NCBI GenBank assembly: GCA_963744575.1
Contig: CAVUUF010000016.1
Location: 744,001-808,000 of the forward strand
Direction of reading: 5' to 3'
Origin: Palsa-504 sp963744575
Lineage (GTDB): Bacteria; Actinomycetota; Actinomycetes; Streptosporangiales; Streptosporangiaceae
Length of the DNA: 64,000 bases
In this document: piece by piece, positions 27,590 to 35,430 of the stretch
Numbering within the stretch: position 1 is the first letter of the stretch
Layout of the letters: the number at the start of each line of letters is the position of its first letter
The notes under the pieces: generated by a model
Seen by the model: only the letters and a program-made list of their open reading frames with translations
Database searches by the model: none
Told to the model about the DNA's origin: nothing
Program-made: the position numbers and the translations under genes

Positions 27590-28649
27590 GTGTTCCTCCC
27601 TGGACGTCGTCGGTATCGGCCGAACCAAGATCTGCGGCGGTGCGTCGGAGCAGGCCGAGGCGGGCGCTCGCCGTCAGGACCGCGGGAACGTCGACGCACC
27701 GTGGCCCGTCCGCGCGGAGCCGGACGGACGGCGGCTCGCCCGGCCCGAAGGTGAGCTCGCGTTCGCCGTCCACGGCGATGACGCCGGCCCGCGCGTCGAC
27801 CAGATGAACCGCGCCCGGGTGCATCGGCTCGATCTCGACGACCCCGACCGGTACCACCAGGCCCGGCGCGATCGGGGCGAGCACCTGGCGGGACGCGCCG
27901 GTGGCGAGGCGCGCGGTAACCCCGTGCGGTTCGTGCCGGGCGACGGGAGAGAGCTGGCCCAGGACGCTGGACAAGCCGATCGCGTCGGGCTCGGCAAAGG
28001 CGCAGAACAACTGGGTCACGGTGGCCGGATCCCAGACCGCGCGGGCGCCGACGTGACGCTCGGTGGATACCGCCACGTCCACCAGCGCCGTTTCGGTCCG
28101 GTCCCCCGCCCGCACCTCGAGCAGCTTGGCCCGGGTCGTGGCGCCCTCGGCCGGCACCACGCCGGTGGCGACCAGGCCCGCGGCCAGGCCGGCGATGGTC
28201 GCCTCGCGGACCGCGGGGAACACATTGTTGGTGCCCGTCGACAGCGCCAGCATCGGCACGTCGCCCGCCGCGGACGCGGCGACCCGGGCGGTGCCGTCAC
28301 CGCCCAGGCAGACCACCACCCGCGCGCCGGCGGTCACCATCCGCCGGACCGAGTCCACGGTGTCCTGCGCGGTCTGCCGGATCGGCTGCCCGTCGAGGAA
28401 GTCCACCTCCGGCCACCGGGCATCCTGGGGGCGGTGCCGTTCGATGGCCCGGAACACTGACGCGGAGATGCCGCCCAGGTCGGTGCTGAGCAGCACTCGC
28501 TGTACGCCGACCGCGCCGAACGCGGTGAGCATGCGCTGGATCATGTTGGCCTTCTCGGCCGTGGGGAACACCGAGGCCTGGGTGACCAGGCGGCGGATGT
28601 CGCGACCGGAGAGCGGGTTCGCCACCACCCCGACGATCGCGTCACCCAA
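27540..28649 (-). CDS. acoX: AcoX-type ATP-NAD kinase-like protein
   Basis: The 369-aa protein is of the NAD-kinase/diacylglycerol-kinase fold: VGVVANPLSGRDIRRLV at the N terminus, CLGGDGTARV as the kinase GGDGT motif, and STGTNNVFP. AcoX genes accompany acoABC in Cupriavidus, Clostridium and actinomycetes, and their role in acetoin catabolism is not established. The TTG at 28649 is preferred because GAGGAGG lies eight bases upstream; an ATG at 28691 is in frame but has no such site. It is the first intact gene of the aco operon. Confidence 0.82.
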   Translation of the reverse strand: MGDAIVGVVANPLSGRDIRRLVTQASVFPTAEKANMIQRMLTAFGAVGVQRVLLSTDLGGISASVFRAIERHRPQDARWPEVDFLDGQPIRQTAQDTVDSVRRMVTAGARVVVCLGGDGTARVAASAAGDVPMLALSTGTNNVFPAVREATIAGLAAGLVATGVVPAEGATTRAKLLEVRAGDRTETALVDVAVSTERHVGARAVWDPATVTQLFCAFAEPDAIGLSSVLGQLSPVARHEPHGVTARLATGASRQVLAPIAPGLVVPVGVVEIEPMHPGAVHLVDARAGVIAVDGERELTFGPGEPPSVRLRADGPRCVDVPAVLTASARLGLLRRTAADLGSADTDDVQGGTHDRYGGAEGPDPGASA

Positions 28650-28700
28650 AGCGCTCACCTCCTCGCCCCACTCTGCGCGCCGAACGGCCAAAAGGGAATA

Positions 28701-29006
28701 TCAAAAGAGGACAGCGGTAGCCTGCTACCGGCGCGGGAGGGGCCGCCGGGTCCGGCCCGTATCCGGCTGACCGACGCCAGCGGGAACCCGGTCTGCGCCC
28801 GCGTCCACCCGCCGTACCTCACCTGGTCCGTCGCCGCGGACGGCGCCGGTCGCCTGCGTGTCGATCTTCGCGAAGCGCTCGTCACGGCCGTCACCGCGCA
28901 GCCCGCGGATGGTCTCGCTGCGCCCCGCGAGCTTGTCATCGATCCGGCAATAGGCGGCGGCCGGGGCTCTGGCGGTGGCCCGGTCACCGGCTGGCGTTCT
29001 TGCTGA
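28701..29006 (+). other. coding-like reading frame without a start codon, possible gene remnant
   Basis: One plus-strand frame stays open to TGA at 29004-29006. It reads protein-like with heavy G/C at third positions (RIRLTDASGNPVCARVHPP, YLTWSVAADGAGRLRVDL, APRELVIDP). I find no ATG or GTG with a ribosome site at its 5' end, and I do not recognise the family. It overlaps the 3' end of the opposite-strand hydrolase remnant. It is either a decayed fragment or an artefact of base composition. The rest of the 334-bp gap between acoX and the remnant holds nothing else I can support. Confidence 0.25.
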
Positions 29007-29485
29007 CGTAGGCGTCGAGCGCGCGAGCGTCGCGGCGGGCTGCTCGATCTGCGGCAGATGCCCGGCCTCGGCGATGATCGCGAACTGGGCCTGCGGGAAC
29101 GCCGCGGCCAGCGCCTGCCCGTACGCGGGGGCGACGATCCGGTCGCTGTCCCCCCACAGCACCAGGACCGGGACCTCCACCCGGCCGAGGCGGGCGGCCA
29201 GCCCGGGATCGTGCATGTACGGGTCGCCGGCGAAGACGCGCATGGTCTCCATGTTGGCGGCCCGCTGCGCGGCCTGCTCCGGCGGGACGCTGGCCGGGTC
29301 GACGTAGAAGCGGTCGGGGTCATGGTAGGAGTACTCGGCGACGCCGCGGGCGTCGAGGGCGAAGAAGTCGCGGACCGGCTGTCCTTCGACGAGCACGCCG
29401 ACCGAGTCGATGAGGACCAGTCCCGGCGAGGCGATCGCCAGCGCCGTGCGGACCGCGGCCGCTGTCACGGGCGCCGCCTTCGGCA
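28984..29485 (-). pseudogene. 5'-truncated alpha/beta hydrolase remnant
   Basis: The frame enters at the strand after the nucleophile elbow (GLVLIDSVGVLVEGQPVRDF) and runs through the cap (SYHDPDRFYVDPASVPPEQA), the acid strand (VEVPVLVLWGDSDRIV) and the catalytic His (AEAGHLPQIEQP). The first ~100 residues, with the oxyanion loop and GxSxG, are missing. Near the 3' end the frame breaks in a GCGCGC stretch. Shifting the frame there gives ALDAYVSKNASR and a TGA at 28984. The missing 5' end coincides with the inverted repeat at 29495-29519. This may be a former first gene of the aco operon. Confidence 0.65.
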
Positions 29486-29494
29486 ACGGCCAAA

Positions 29495-29519
29495 CGGCAG
29501 CGATGTTACATCGCTGCCG
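29495..29519. repeat. perfect 11-3-11 inverted repeat
   Basis: CGGCAGCGATG, TTA, then CATCGCTGCCG form a 25-bp perfect dyad. The right-arm core CATCGCTGCC recurs 20 bp further on as part of a 22-bp repeat also present at the window start. It sits at the breakpoint of the truncated hydrolase, upstream of the aco operon. It could be an operator or a mobile-element footprint. Confidence 0.6.
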
Positions 29520-29528
29520 CCCCGGCGA

Positions 29529-29550
29529 CATCGCTGCCACATCGATGCTG
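29529..29550 (+). repeat. 22-bp dispersed repeat, copy 2
   Basis: It is identical to positions 7-28 except for one base. The first ten bases also repeat the right arm of the neighbouring inverted repeat, exactly 20 bp away (two helical turns). That spacing would suit cooperative binding by a regulator. Confidence 0.5.
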
Positions 29551-29571
29551 TTCCGGGCTGGGCGGGGCGGG

Positions 29572-30918
29572 CTAGGCGCGGCCTTGCGCGATCACGTTGG
29601 TCTGGCCGCCTTCGACGATGCCCTTTCCGTCGATCCAGATCGCCCAGTCGATGATCCGCGCGGCGTCCACCACGACCGGGCGGCCTGCCCGGATACCGGG
29701 ATCGAGCGTGGCGTCAGCGGCGGAATTGCCCAGGACCCTGGCCGGGTCGGCCCATGACGTGACGTAGGCCCAAGGGTACTCGGCCTGGCCGGCCAGTGAT
29801 ATCTCGTGCTTGACCATCAGCCGGGCTCGCGGCGGCAGGTCGTCGGCCAGGAACCGGGCGCGGACGGCCGGCAGCGCCTCCCGCGCCGCCCGCATGGCCC
29901 GCTCCATCTCGTCCGACGGCGCCAGGTACCGGATCTCCTGCCCGGGCTGGCCGAACAGGGCCGCGCACACGCCGGCCAGGAACTCCCCGGCCGAGGCGGG
30001 GAAGTGATCCGGCGGCTGGACGGACAGGAAACTGTCCTCGTCGTCCCGCGGGCTGGGATCGAAGATGAGCCGAACGGCCGTGGCGGGACCTTCGGCGACC
30101 GGGGAATCGTAGTCGCGGGCGAGGTCGCCTTCGGGGGAAATGCGGCCGCGGGCGATGTGAGCCTCGGGAGCATCGTAGCCGCGGGCGATGTGGGCCTGGC
30201 GGACCTCGATCACCGCGGGCAGCCGGGCGAAGGCAGGTTCGGCCCGGTCGCGCAGCGCGTTCAGCCAGGTGCCGAGCAGGCTCGAGGCCAGGCCGGTCAG
30301 CACGTGCGTCCAGGCGTTGCCCAGCTGCGGGGGTACGTTGCGGACCTGGAGCTCGGGCAGTCCGAACCGGCTCAGGCCCTTGGTCGCCATCCACAGACCC
30401 GCGCTCCCGGCCGACTGGAACACCAGCATCCAGTCCGCCAGCCGGAACCGGGCGTCGGCGGCCGTGGGCAGCGTCCGCAAGGCCACGTCCGCGGCCAGCA
30501 CCTTGGGCGTGGCGGTGTCCACCAGCGGCACGCCCGCCTGTTCGGCCAGCACGGCGGCGCAGGCCCGCCCGGCCCATTCATGCAGCGGCGGCCAGCCTGG
30601 CTGGGACAGCGCCCGGACGACGACGAGCTCGCTGGCCTCGGTGACGGCCCGGACCAGCTCCGGGGCCACGCCCAGGTACTCCTGCAGCTGGCCGGGCACC
30701 GACGGCAGCGACGACGACGGCATGACCTGAACGGTCAGCGCGCCCGAGTCCAGCATCATCCGCGCGGCCACGCCCAGCGGGCTGACCAGGCGCGCGGTAA
30801 TCCCGGCCGCCGCACGCTCCTTCACGGCCTGGGCGGACAGCGCCGCCGGGATCAGGTAAACGGCCGACATGAGCCCGGGTACCGGGAGAATCAGGTCTTC
30901 GGCCATGTCGCCCGCCAC
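29572..30918 (-). CDS. hypothetical protein with C-terminal DUF2314-like domain
   Basis: This is a 448-aa cytoplasmic protein. The last ~75 residues (EYPWAYVTSWADPARVLGN...AARIIDWAIWIDGKGIVEGG) follow the DUF2314 pattern, in which a short beta domain ends ...I.DW.y.dGk..GG.T. The first ~230 residues are unrecognised. Between them, residues 243-275 hold three copies of an 11-residue repeat (HIARGYDAPEA, HIARGRISPEG, DLARDYDSPVA). No operon partner is obvious. The function is unknown. Confidence 0.55.
   Translation of the reverse strand: MAGDMAEDLILPVPGLMSAVYLIPAALSAQAVKERAAAGITARLVSPLGVAARMMLDSGALTVQVMPSSSLPSVPGQLQEYLGVAPELVRAVTEASELVVVRALSQPGWPPLHEWAGRACAAVLAEQAGVPLVDTATPKVLAADVALRTLPTAADARFRLADWMLVFQSAGSAGLWMATKGLSRFGLPELQVRNVPPQLGNAWTHVLTGLASSLLGTWLNALRDRAEPAFARLPAVIEVRQAHIARGYDAPEAHIARGRISPEGDLARDYDSPVAEGPATAVRLIFDPSPRDDEDSFLSVQPPDHFPASAGEFLAGVCAALFGQPGQEIRYLAPSDEMERAMRAAREALPAVRARFLADDLPPRARLMVKHEISLAGQAEYPWAYVTSWADPARVLGNSAADATLDPGIRAGRPVVVDAARIIDWAIWIDGKGIVEGGQTNVIAQGRA
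30094..30192 (-). repeat. three 33-bp tandem repeats inside the DUF2314-like gene
   Basis: Three in-frame 33-bp units encode the 11-residue repeats at residues 243-275. The unit is a whole number of codons, so copy number could vary without loss of frame. The repeated peptide lies in a linker between the unknown N-terminal region and the DUF2314-like end. Confidence 0.65.
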
Positions 30919-31010
30919 CTCCGCCGCCCACGTTAGCCGCCCGGGACACGAGGCGAAACGCCGGGAGGGCCCGGCCGGCTCCGATGGCGGGTAACCCAGC
31001 CCGTTCGGCC

Positions 31011-31679
31011 CTAAATATCGGTTATCCGCAGGCCTGCGTGAGCCTTGTAGCGGCGGTTGACGGAGACCAGGTTCGCGGTCAGGGCCTCGATCTGACCGCT
31101 GTTGCGCAGGCGGCCGGCGTACACGCCGCGCACGCCGGGAATCCGGGCCGCCAGGGCCTGCACCAGCTCGGTGGCGTCCCGGTCGTCGCCGAGCACCAGG
31201 ACATCCTGATCGAGGGCGGTGACCTCCGGATCCAGTAGCAGGACCGCGGACACGTGGTGGAACGCCGCGACCACGCGGCTGTGCGGGAGCAAGCCCGCGG
31301 CCTGCTGGGCCGCGCTGCCCCCAGGGACGGGCAGCGGGTAGGCGCCTTGTTTATCGAAGCCGAGCGGATTCACGCAGTCCACCACGATCTTGCCCGCCAG
31401 TTCGGGGGCCAGCCCGGACAGCAGTTCGGCGTGGCCCTCCCACGGCACCGCCGCGATCAGCAGGCCAGCCTCCCGGGCGGCGTCGCGGTTGGCCAGTCCG
31501 CGCACCCCGTGCCCGACCTCCCGGGCGACGCCGTGGGCCCGGTCGTGGTTGCGGGAGCCGATGATCACCGCGAGCCCGGCCATCGCGAACCGGCGGGCCA
31601 GGCCCCGTCCCTGTTCCCCGGTGCCGCCGAGGATGCCGATGACAAGCCCGTCGAGCGACGGGGTTTGGCGCTCAGTCAT
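31011..31679 (-). CDS. npdG: F420-dependent NADP oxidoreductase (NADPH:F420 reductase)
   Basis: The 222-aa Rossmann protein begins MTERQTPSLDGLVIGILGGT, with the dinucleotide motif GGTGEQGRGLARR, NADP-selecting GSRNHDRA, AAVPWEGH, and VDCVNPLGFDKQGAYPLP. These match the F420 reductase (Fno/NpdG) family, which transfers hydride between NADPH and coenzyme F420. The ATG at 31679 is the family start; the open frame upstream is not conserved-looking. It is divergent from 31798. It implies an F420-using cell, as expected for actinomycetes. Confidence 0.85.
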   Translation of the reverse strand: MTERQTPSLDGLVIGILGGTGEQGRGLARRFAMAGLAVIIGSRNHDRAHGVAREVGHGVRGLANRDAAREAGLLIAAVPWEGHAELLSGLAPELAGKIVVDCVNPLGFDKQGAYPLPVPGGSAAQQAAGLLPHSRVVAAFHHVSAVLLLDPEVTALDQDVLVLGDDRDATELVQALAARIPGVRGVYAGRLRNSGQIEALTANLVSVNRRYKAHAGLRITDI

Positions 31680-31797
31680 GCAACGTATCCTGTCAGACGC
31701 CGCTCCGGGCGCGGACGGTACCTGCGGGTTCGCAAAGATCGCAACTGTCCGTACCGATATGGCTGCGCGGAGGGCGTTCCGGAGGCACCATAGATAC

Positions 31798-32490
31798 GTG
31801 GACGCGAACCAAGTGACCACTCTCCGTGTGCTCCTGGCCCCGACCGGCTGGCTCGAGCGGGCTCGCGCGTTCACGCAGGGCCTGCGCAAGGCCACCCGCT
31901 CGCCGGGCGGCCTCCTGCTGCTCGGCACGGCCGATGAGGAGCCCTGGCACCTCACCGCTCACCTGGACGAGGAGAGCCGGCTGTCTGGGGTTCCCCAGCT
32001 CATGCCCACGCTCGTCCGCTGGCAGGTCCCGGTGGGCGCGCCGTCGCACCTGCGGGTGGGGCTGGAGCGGCTGGACGCCGCCCGGCGCGGCGAGACGCTC
32101 TTCGTCGTGACCCCGTCGTCCGCTCCGGTGCCGCTGCTCGAGCGGGTCAGCGACGCCCGGCGGACCGGGGCCACGATCTTCGCGCTGGATGCGGGCGATC
32201 CGGAACTCGACGCGCTGGCCCACGAGTCGCTGGCGATCCGGCCGGGGCGGGACGCGGTGTCGTTCGGCGGGGCCCAGCACCTGATCAGCTCGTCGGTCGG
32301 CGAAATCGGCGCGGACCCTTCGGCCGAGCGCTTCGAGCGCGGGGAGTTCGGCGTGGCCAGCGCGGACGCTCGGATGCCCCAGCCCGGCCCGGCCGGCCAC
32401 CAGCGTCACCGTCCGGGCGTGCGGGGGCTGCGGGACCGCGTGGCTCGCCTGCTCGACGCGGTGAGCGGGCCCACGGGATCAGACCGCTGA
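31798..32490 (+). CDS. conserved actinobacterial hypothetical protein (230 aa)
   Basis: It starts at the GTG at 31798 after GGAGG (12-base spacing). The sequence TLRVLLAPTGWLERARAF, PGGLLLLGTADEEPWHLTAH and GETLFVVTP reads as a soluble alpha/beta protein with a basic C-terminal tail (GHQRHRPGVRGLRDRVARLL). I recall similar proteins next to F420 reductase and YbjQ genes in actinomycetes, but no assigned function. The 118-bp gap to npdG is probably a shared divergent promoter. It is convergent with the YbjQ genes (4 bp between stops). Confidence 0.6.
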   Translation: MDANQVTTLRVLLAPTGWLERARAFTQGLRKATRSPGGLLLLGTADEEPWHLTAHLDEESRLSGVPQLMPTLVRWQVPVGAPSHLRVGLERLDAARRGETLFVVTPSSAPVPLLERVSDARRTGATIFALDAGDPELDALAHESLAIRPGRDAVSFGGAQHLISSSVGEIGADPSAERFERGEFGVASADARMPQPGPAGHQRHRPGVRGLRDRVARLLDAVSGPTGSDR

Positions 32491-32494
32491 TACG

Positions 32495-33361
32495 TCAGGC
32501 GTCCAGGGTGAGCACCATCGTGGGGCGCTCGATGATGTGGTCGGGACGCAGCGGGCGCACCGCCGTGCCGATGGCGAAGAACTCGGTGGTGTGCGAGCCC
32601 CAGGTGTGGCTGTGCTGGCGGAGCTGGACGCCGACGATGCCCTCCGCGTGCAGCGCCTCGGCCTCGGCCTGCATCCGGCTCATGGCCAGCTCGCGCGCGT
32701 CGTAGAGGGCCTGGGTGAACTGCTCGATCTCCACGTTCTTGCCGATGTTGCCGATCTTGTTGCCGAACTTCTGGTGCGCTACGTGGTACACGCACGAGCC
32801 CATGACCATGCCGAGCGGCGCGTAGCCGGCCCGGATGAGCGTCCAGAAGTCCTGGCCGGACAGGTCCGAGGTGAACGGCTGGTTCTTGTTGTTGCGCCAG
32901 TTGTCGACCCCGCCGCCGCCCGCGCCCTCGTCCGCCTTGACCGCCGTGCCGACCGCGATGAACTCGGCGATGTCCGAGCCGAACTCCTTCATCTCCACGT
33001 CCAGCCGGACGCCGACGATGCCGTCGGCGCGGAGCGCGTCCGCCTCGGCCTCCATCCGGCTCATCGCCAGCTCCCGCGCGTGGTACATGGCCTGGGAGAG
33101 CACGTCGAGCTCCTGGTTGCTGCCCCAGCGGCCGATCTGCAGTCCGACGTGGTAGATCGAGCTGCCGAGAACCAGGCCGAGGGGCCGGAACCCGGCCTCG
33201 CGGACCAGCAGGAACTCGTTGACCGACAGGTCGGAGGTGAAGATCGAGCCCGGCCGTCCCGGCTGCAGCTCGGCCAGCCGCGCCATGGCGTCGTGCGAGA
33301 CGCCCGCGGCATCCAGGTCGGTCGCGATGCTAGCTCCGGGGGCGTTCCCCTGGTCGGTCAT
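32495..33361 (-). CDS. tandem YbjQ (heavy-metal-binding, PF01906-like) domain protein
   Basis: The 288-aa protein holds two copies of the YbjQ-type domain. Each has FTSDLS followed by a loop, GLVLGSSIYHVG or GMVMGSCVYHVA, an AMYHARELAMSRMEAEA or ALYDARELAMSRMQAEA helix, and GIVGVRL or GIVGVQL. The ATG at 33361 follows AGGAG. YbjQ proteins form pentameric rings; their function is unknown and metal binding is only inferred. It is 11 bp downstream of a paralogue, which makes four YbjQ domains in one operon. Confidence 0.75.
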   Translation of the reverse strand: MTDQGNAPGASIATDLDAAGVSHDAMARLAELQPGRPGSIFTSDLSVNEFLLVREAGFRPLGLVLGSSIYHVGLQIGRWGSNQELDVLSQAMYHARELAMSRMEAEADALRADGIVGVRLDVEMKEFGSDIAEFIAVGTAVKADEGAGGGGVDNWRNNKNQPFTSDLSGQDFWTLIRAGYAPLGMVMGSCVYHVAHQKFGNKIGNIGKNVEIEQFTQALYDARELAMSRMQAEAEALHAEGIVGVQLRQHSHTWGSHTTEFFAIGTAVRPLRPDHIIERPTMVLTLDA

Positions 33362-33372
33362 GGTCTCTCCTG

Positions 33373-34314
33373 TCAGATCCGGATCCTGGCTGCCTGGCGG
33401 CGCTGCGGGTCGAGCGACATGACGGCCAGCGTCGGCCCGCTGTGCCGCTGCTCGGCCCGGGTGAACCGGGTAATCGCGGTGCCGATGGTGGTGGCCTCGA
33501 CGATGTGATCGCGGCGGCCCTCCATCGCCGGGCACTCGCGTTCCCGGACGCGCATCTCCATGGTGGCGATCACCACGCCCTCGCCGCCGAGCCGCGTGAC
33601 GTCGCGTTCCAGTTGCTGGCGCGCGTCGTGCCTGGCGTCGTTGACGAGCTCGGTGTAGCCGGTGACCTCGGCGTTGCCCGAGCCCCACCGGGTCTGGCCC
33701 ACGGTCAGCCAGTCGTCGTGCCGGGACCCGATCGAGATGCCGAGGGCAAGCCCGGCGGGCACCCAGCCCTTCATGATCAGCTTGGCGAAATCCTGCCCGG
33801 TCAGGTCGGAGGTGAACGGCCGCCTCGGCCGGCCGCCGCGACCGGGCCAGTCCGACACGGGCGGGAAGCCGGGCGCGCGGACAGCGGTGCCGATCGCCTT
33901 GAACTCCAGGCCGCCGGCCGGGAACGGGCCGATGGTCAGCCGGACGCCGACCACCCCGTGCCCGCCGAGTTCCTCGCACTCGGCCGTCATCCGGTCCAGG
34001 GCCTTGTGCCGCGCCTCGTACATCGCCTGGACCAGCGGGGCGAACGAGCCGAAACCGCCGCGCGAGGACACCTGGGTGGAGGTGCGGACCGGGACGGCGG
34101 CGCCGTAGCCCCAGGAACTCCAGGCGCCCGGGCAGTTGTAACCGCCGGTGTAGCCGATGTTGTAGACGCAGGCGCCGAGCACCTGGCCGGCCGGCTCGAA
34201 GCCGACGCTGCGGATCGCGGCGAACTCGTCGGACGTCAGCGCCGAGCCCCAGGTGCCGCTGCGCCGGATCTCCGCCATCCGGGCCTCGGCCACGGCCGGC
34301 AGTTTATCGCTCAC
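33373..34314 (-). CDS. tandem YbjQ (heavy-metal-binding) domain protein, paralogue
   Basis: The 313-aa protein also has two YbjQ-like domains. The first has ALTSDEF, GQVLGACVYNIGYTGGYNC, AMYEARHKALDRMTAECEELGGHGVVGVRL. The second has PFTSDLTGQDFAKLIMKG, GLALGISIGS, and a degenerate NDARHDARQQLERDVTRLGGEGVVI. Its first domain carries a Gly/Tyr/Trp-rich insertion absent from the partner. It is the promoter-proximal gene of the pair, and hetero-oligomers with the partner are plausible. The ATG is at 34314. Confidence 0.72.
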   Translation of the reverse strand: MSDKLPAVAEARMAEIRRSGTWGSALTSDEFAAIRSVGFEPAGQVLGACVYNIGYTGGYNCPGAWSSWGYGAAVPVRTSTQVSSRGGFGSFAPLVQAMYEARHKALDRMTAECEELGGHGVVGVRLTIGPFPAGGLEFKAIGTAVRAPGFPPVSDWPGRGGRPRRPFTSDLTGQDFAKLIMKGWVPAGLALGISIGSRHDDWLTVGQTRWGSGNAEVTGYTELVNDARHDARQQLERDVTRLGGEGVVIATMEMRVRERECPAMEGRRDHIVEATTIGTAITRFTRAEQRHSGPTLAVMSLDPQRRQAARIRI

Positions 34315-34344
34315 GTGCCTAGCGTAATAGCGCGGGCGCGATGA

Positions 34345-34527
34345 TCAGTCTTTCGCGTCCCATTCCTTGTTTCGCTCCTGCACCGTCTCCAGCGCGCGGG
34401 CGGCCGCTTCCCGGGTCGGATACGGCCCGAGCCGGTCCTTGCCCGGGGTGGGACCGTCGTCGTCCTCCACGGTGTGGTACCTGAGGCTGTACCACCACCG
34501 CTTTCCCTGTTCAGTATCCATGCACAT
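34345..34527 (-). CDS. small SPOR-like conserved protein
   Basis: The 60-aa protein has the pattern RWWYSLRYHTVEDDDGPTP...DRLGPYPTREAAARALE...RNKEWD. It belongs to a short actinobacterial family annotated as SPOR-domain-like. The family usually precedes map, as here, where map starts 14 bp away on the opposite strand. Either the ATG at 34527 or the next ATG two codons on could be the start; GGGAG lies upstream. The function is unknown. Confidence 0.65.
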   Translation of the reverse strand: MCMDTEQGKRWWYSLRYHTVEDDDGPTPGKDRLGPYPTREAAARALETVQERNKEWDAKD

Positions 34528-34541
34528 TAGACTCCCAAAGC

Positions 34542-35390
34542 ATGGCGACAGTGCTTCATCCGGGCCGGCTTTCCCCCACCCGCCAGGTTCCCGCGGAGAT
34601 CACGCGGCCGGAATACGTGGGCAGAAAGCTTCCCAAGACCGGTGAGCCGGACGTCAAGACGCCGGAGATCATCGCGCGGATGCGCGTGGCGGGCAAGCTG
34701 GCCGCCCGGGCGCTGGCCGAAGTAGGCGCACACGTCGCCCCTGGCGTCACGACAGATTACCTGGATCAGATAGGCCACGATTTCCTCGTCAGCCACGGCG
34801 CTTACCCGAGCACGCTCGGATACCGGGGCTACCCGAAATCGCTGTGCACCTCGCTGAACGAGGTGATCTGTCACGGCATCCCCGACGACACGGTGATCAA
34901 CGACGGCGACATCGTCAACATTGACATCACCGCGTTCATCGGCGGGGTGCACGGTGACACCAACGCCACGTTCTGCGCCGGTGACGTGGACTCCGAATCG
35001 CGGCTGCTGGTCGAGCGCACGCACGAGGCGATGATGCGCGGCATCCGCGCGGTGGCGCCGGGCCGTCCGCTGAACGCGGTCGGCCGGGTGATCGAGTCGT
35101 ACGCGCGGCGGTTCGGCTACGGGGTGGTGCGGGACTTCACCGGGCACGGGATCGGCCGGACCTTCCATTCCGGGCTGATCGTGCCGCACTACGACGACCC
35201 GCACAACAACGTGACCATGGAACCGGGGATGACGTTCACCATCGAGCCGATGCTCACCCTCGGCACCATCGACTACGACATCTGGCCGGACGGCTGGACG
35301 GCGGTGACCAAGGACCGCAAGCGCACCGCGCAGTTCGAGCACACGATCCTGGTCGCCGACGACGGCTACCAGATCCTGACCCTGCCGTAG
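34542..35390 (+). CDS. map: type I methionine aminopeptidase
   Basis: It removes the initiator methionine from nascent proteins. The 282-aa protein has a ~40-residue N-terminal extension with a Pro-rich start (SPTRQVP), like the type Ic enzymes of actinobacteria. The five metal ligands are visible: Asp128 (NIDITAF) and Asp139 (HGDTNATF), the His in GHGIGRTFH, the Glu in TIEPML, and the Glu in QFEHTIL. It is divergent from the small SPOR-like gene. Confidence 0.95.
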   Translation: MATVLHPGRLSPTRQVPAEITRPEYVGRKLPKTGEPDVKTPEIIARMRVAGKLAARALAEVGAHVAPGVTTDYLDQIGHDFLVSHGAYPSTLGYRGYPKSLCTSLNEVICHGIPDDTVINDGDIVNIDITAFIGGVHGDTNATFCAGDVDSESRLLVERTHEAMMRGIRAVAPGRPLNAVGRVIESYARRFGYGVVRDFTGHGIGRTFHSGLIVPHYDDPHNNVTMEPGMTFTIEPMLTLGTIDYDIWPDGWTAVTKDRKRTAQFEHTILVADDGYQILTLP

Positions 35391-35430
35391 TACGTCAAGA
35401 TTGCGGGTCGATGAAGCGCGGGCTGAGGAC

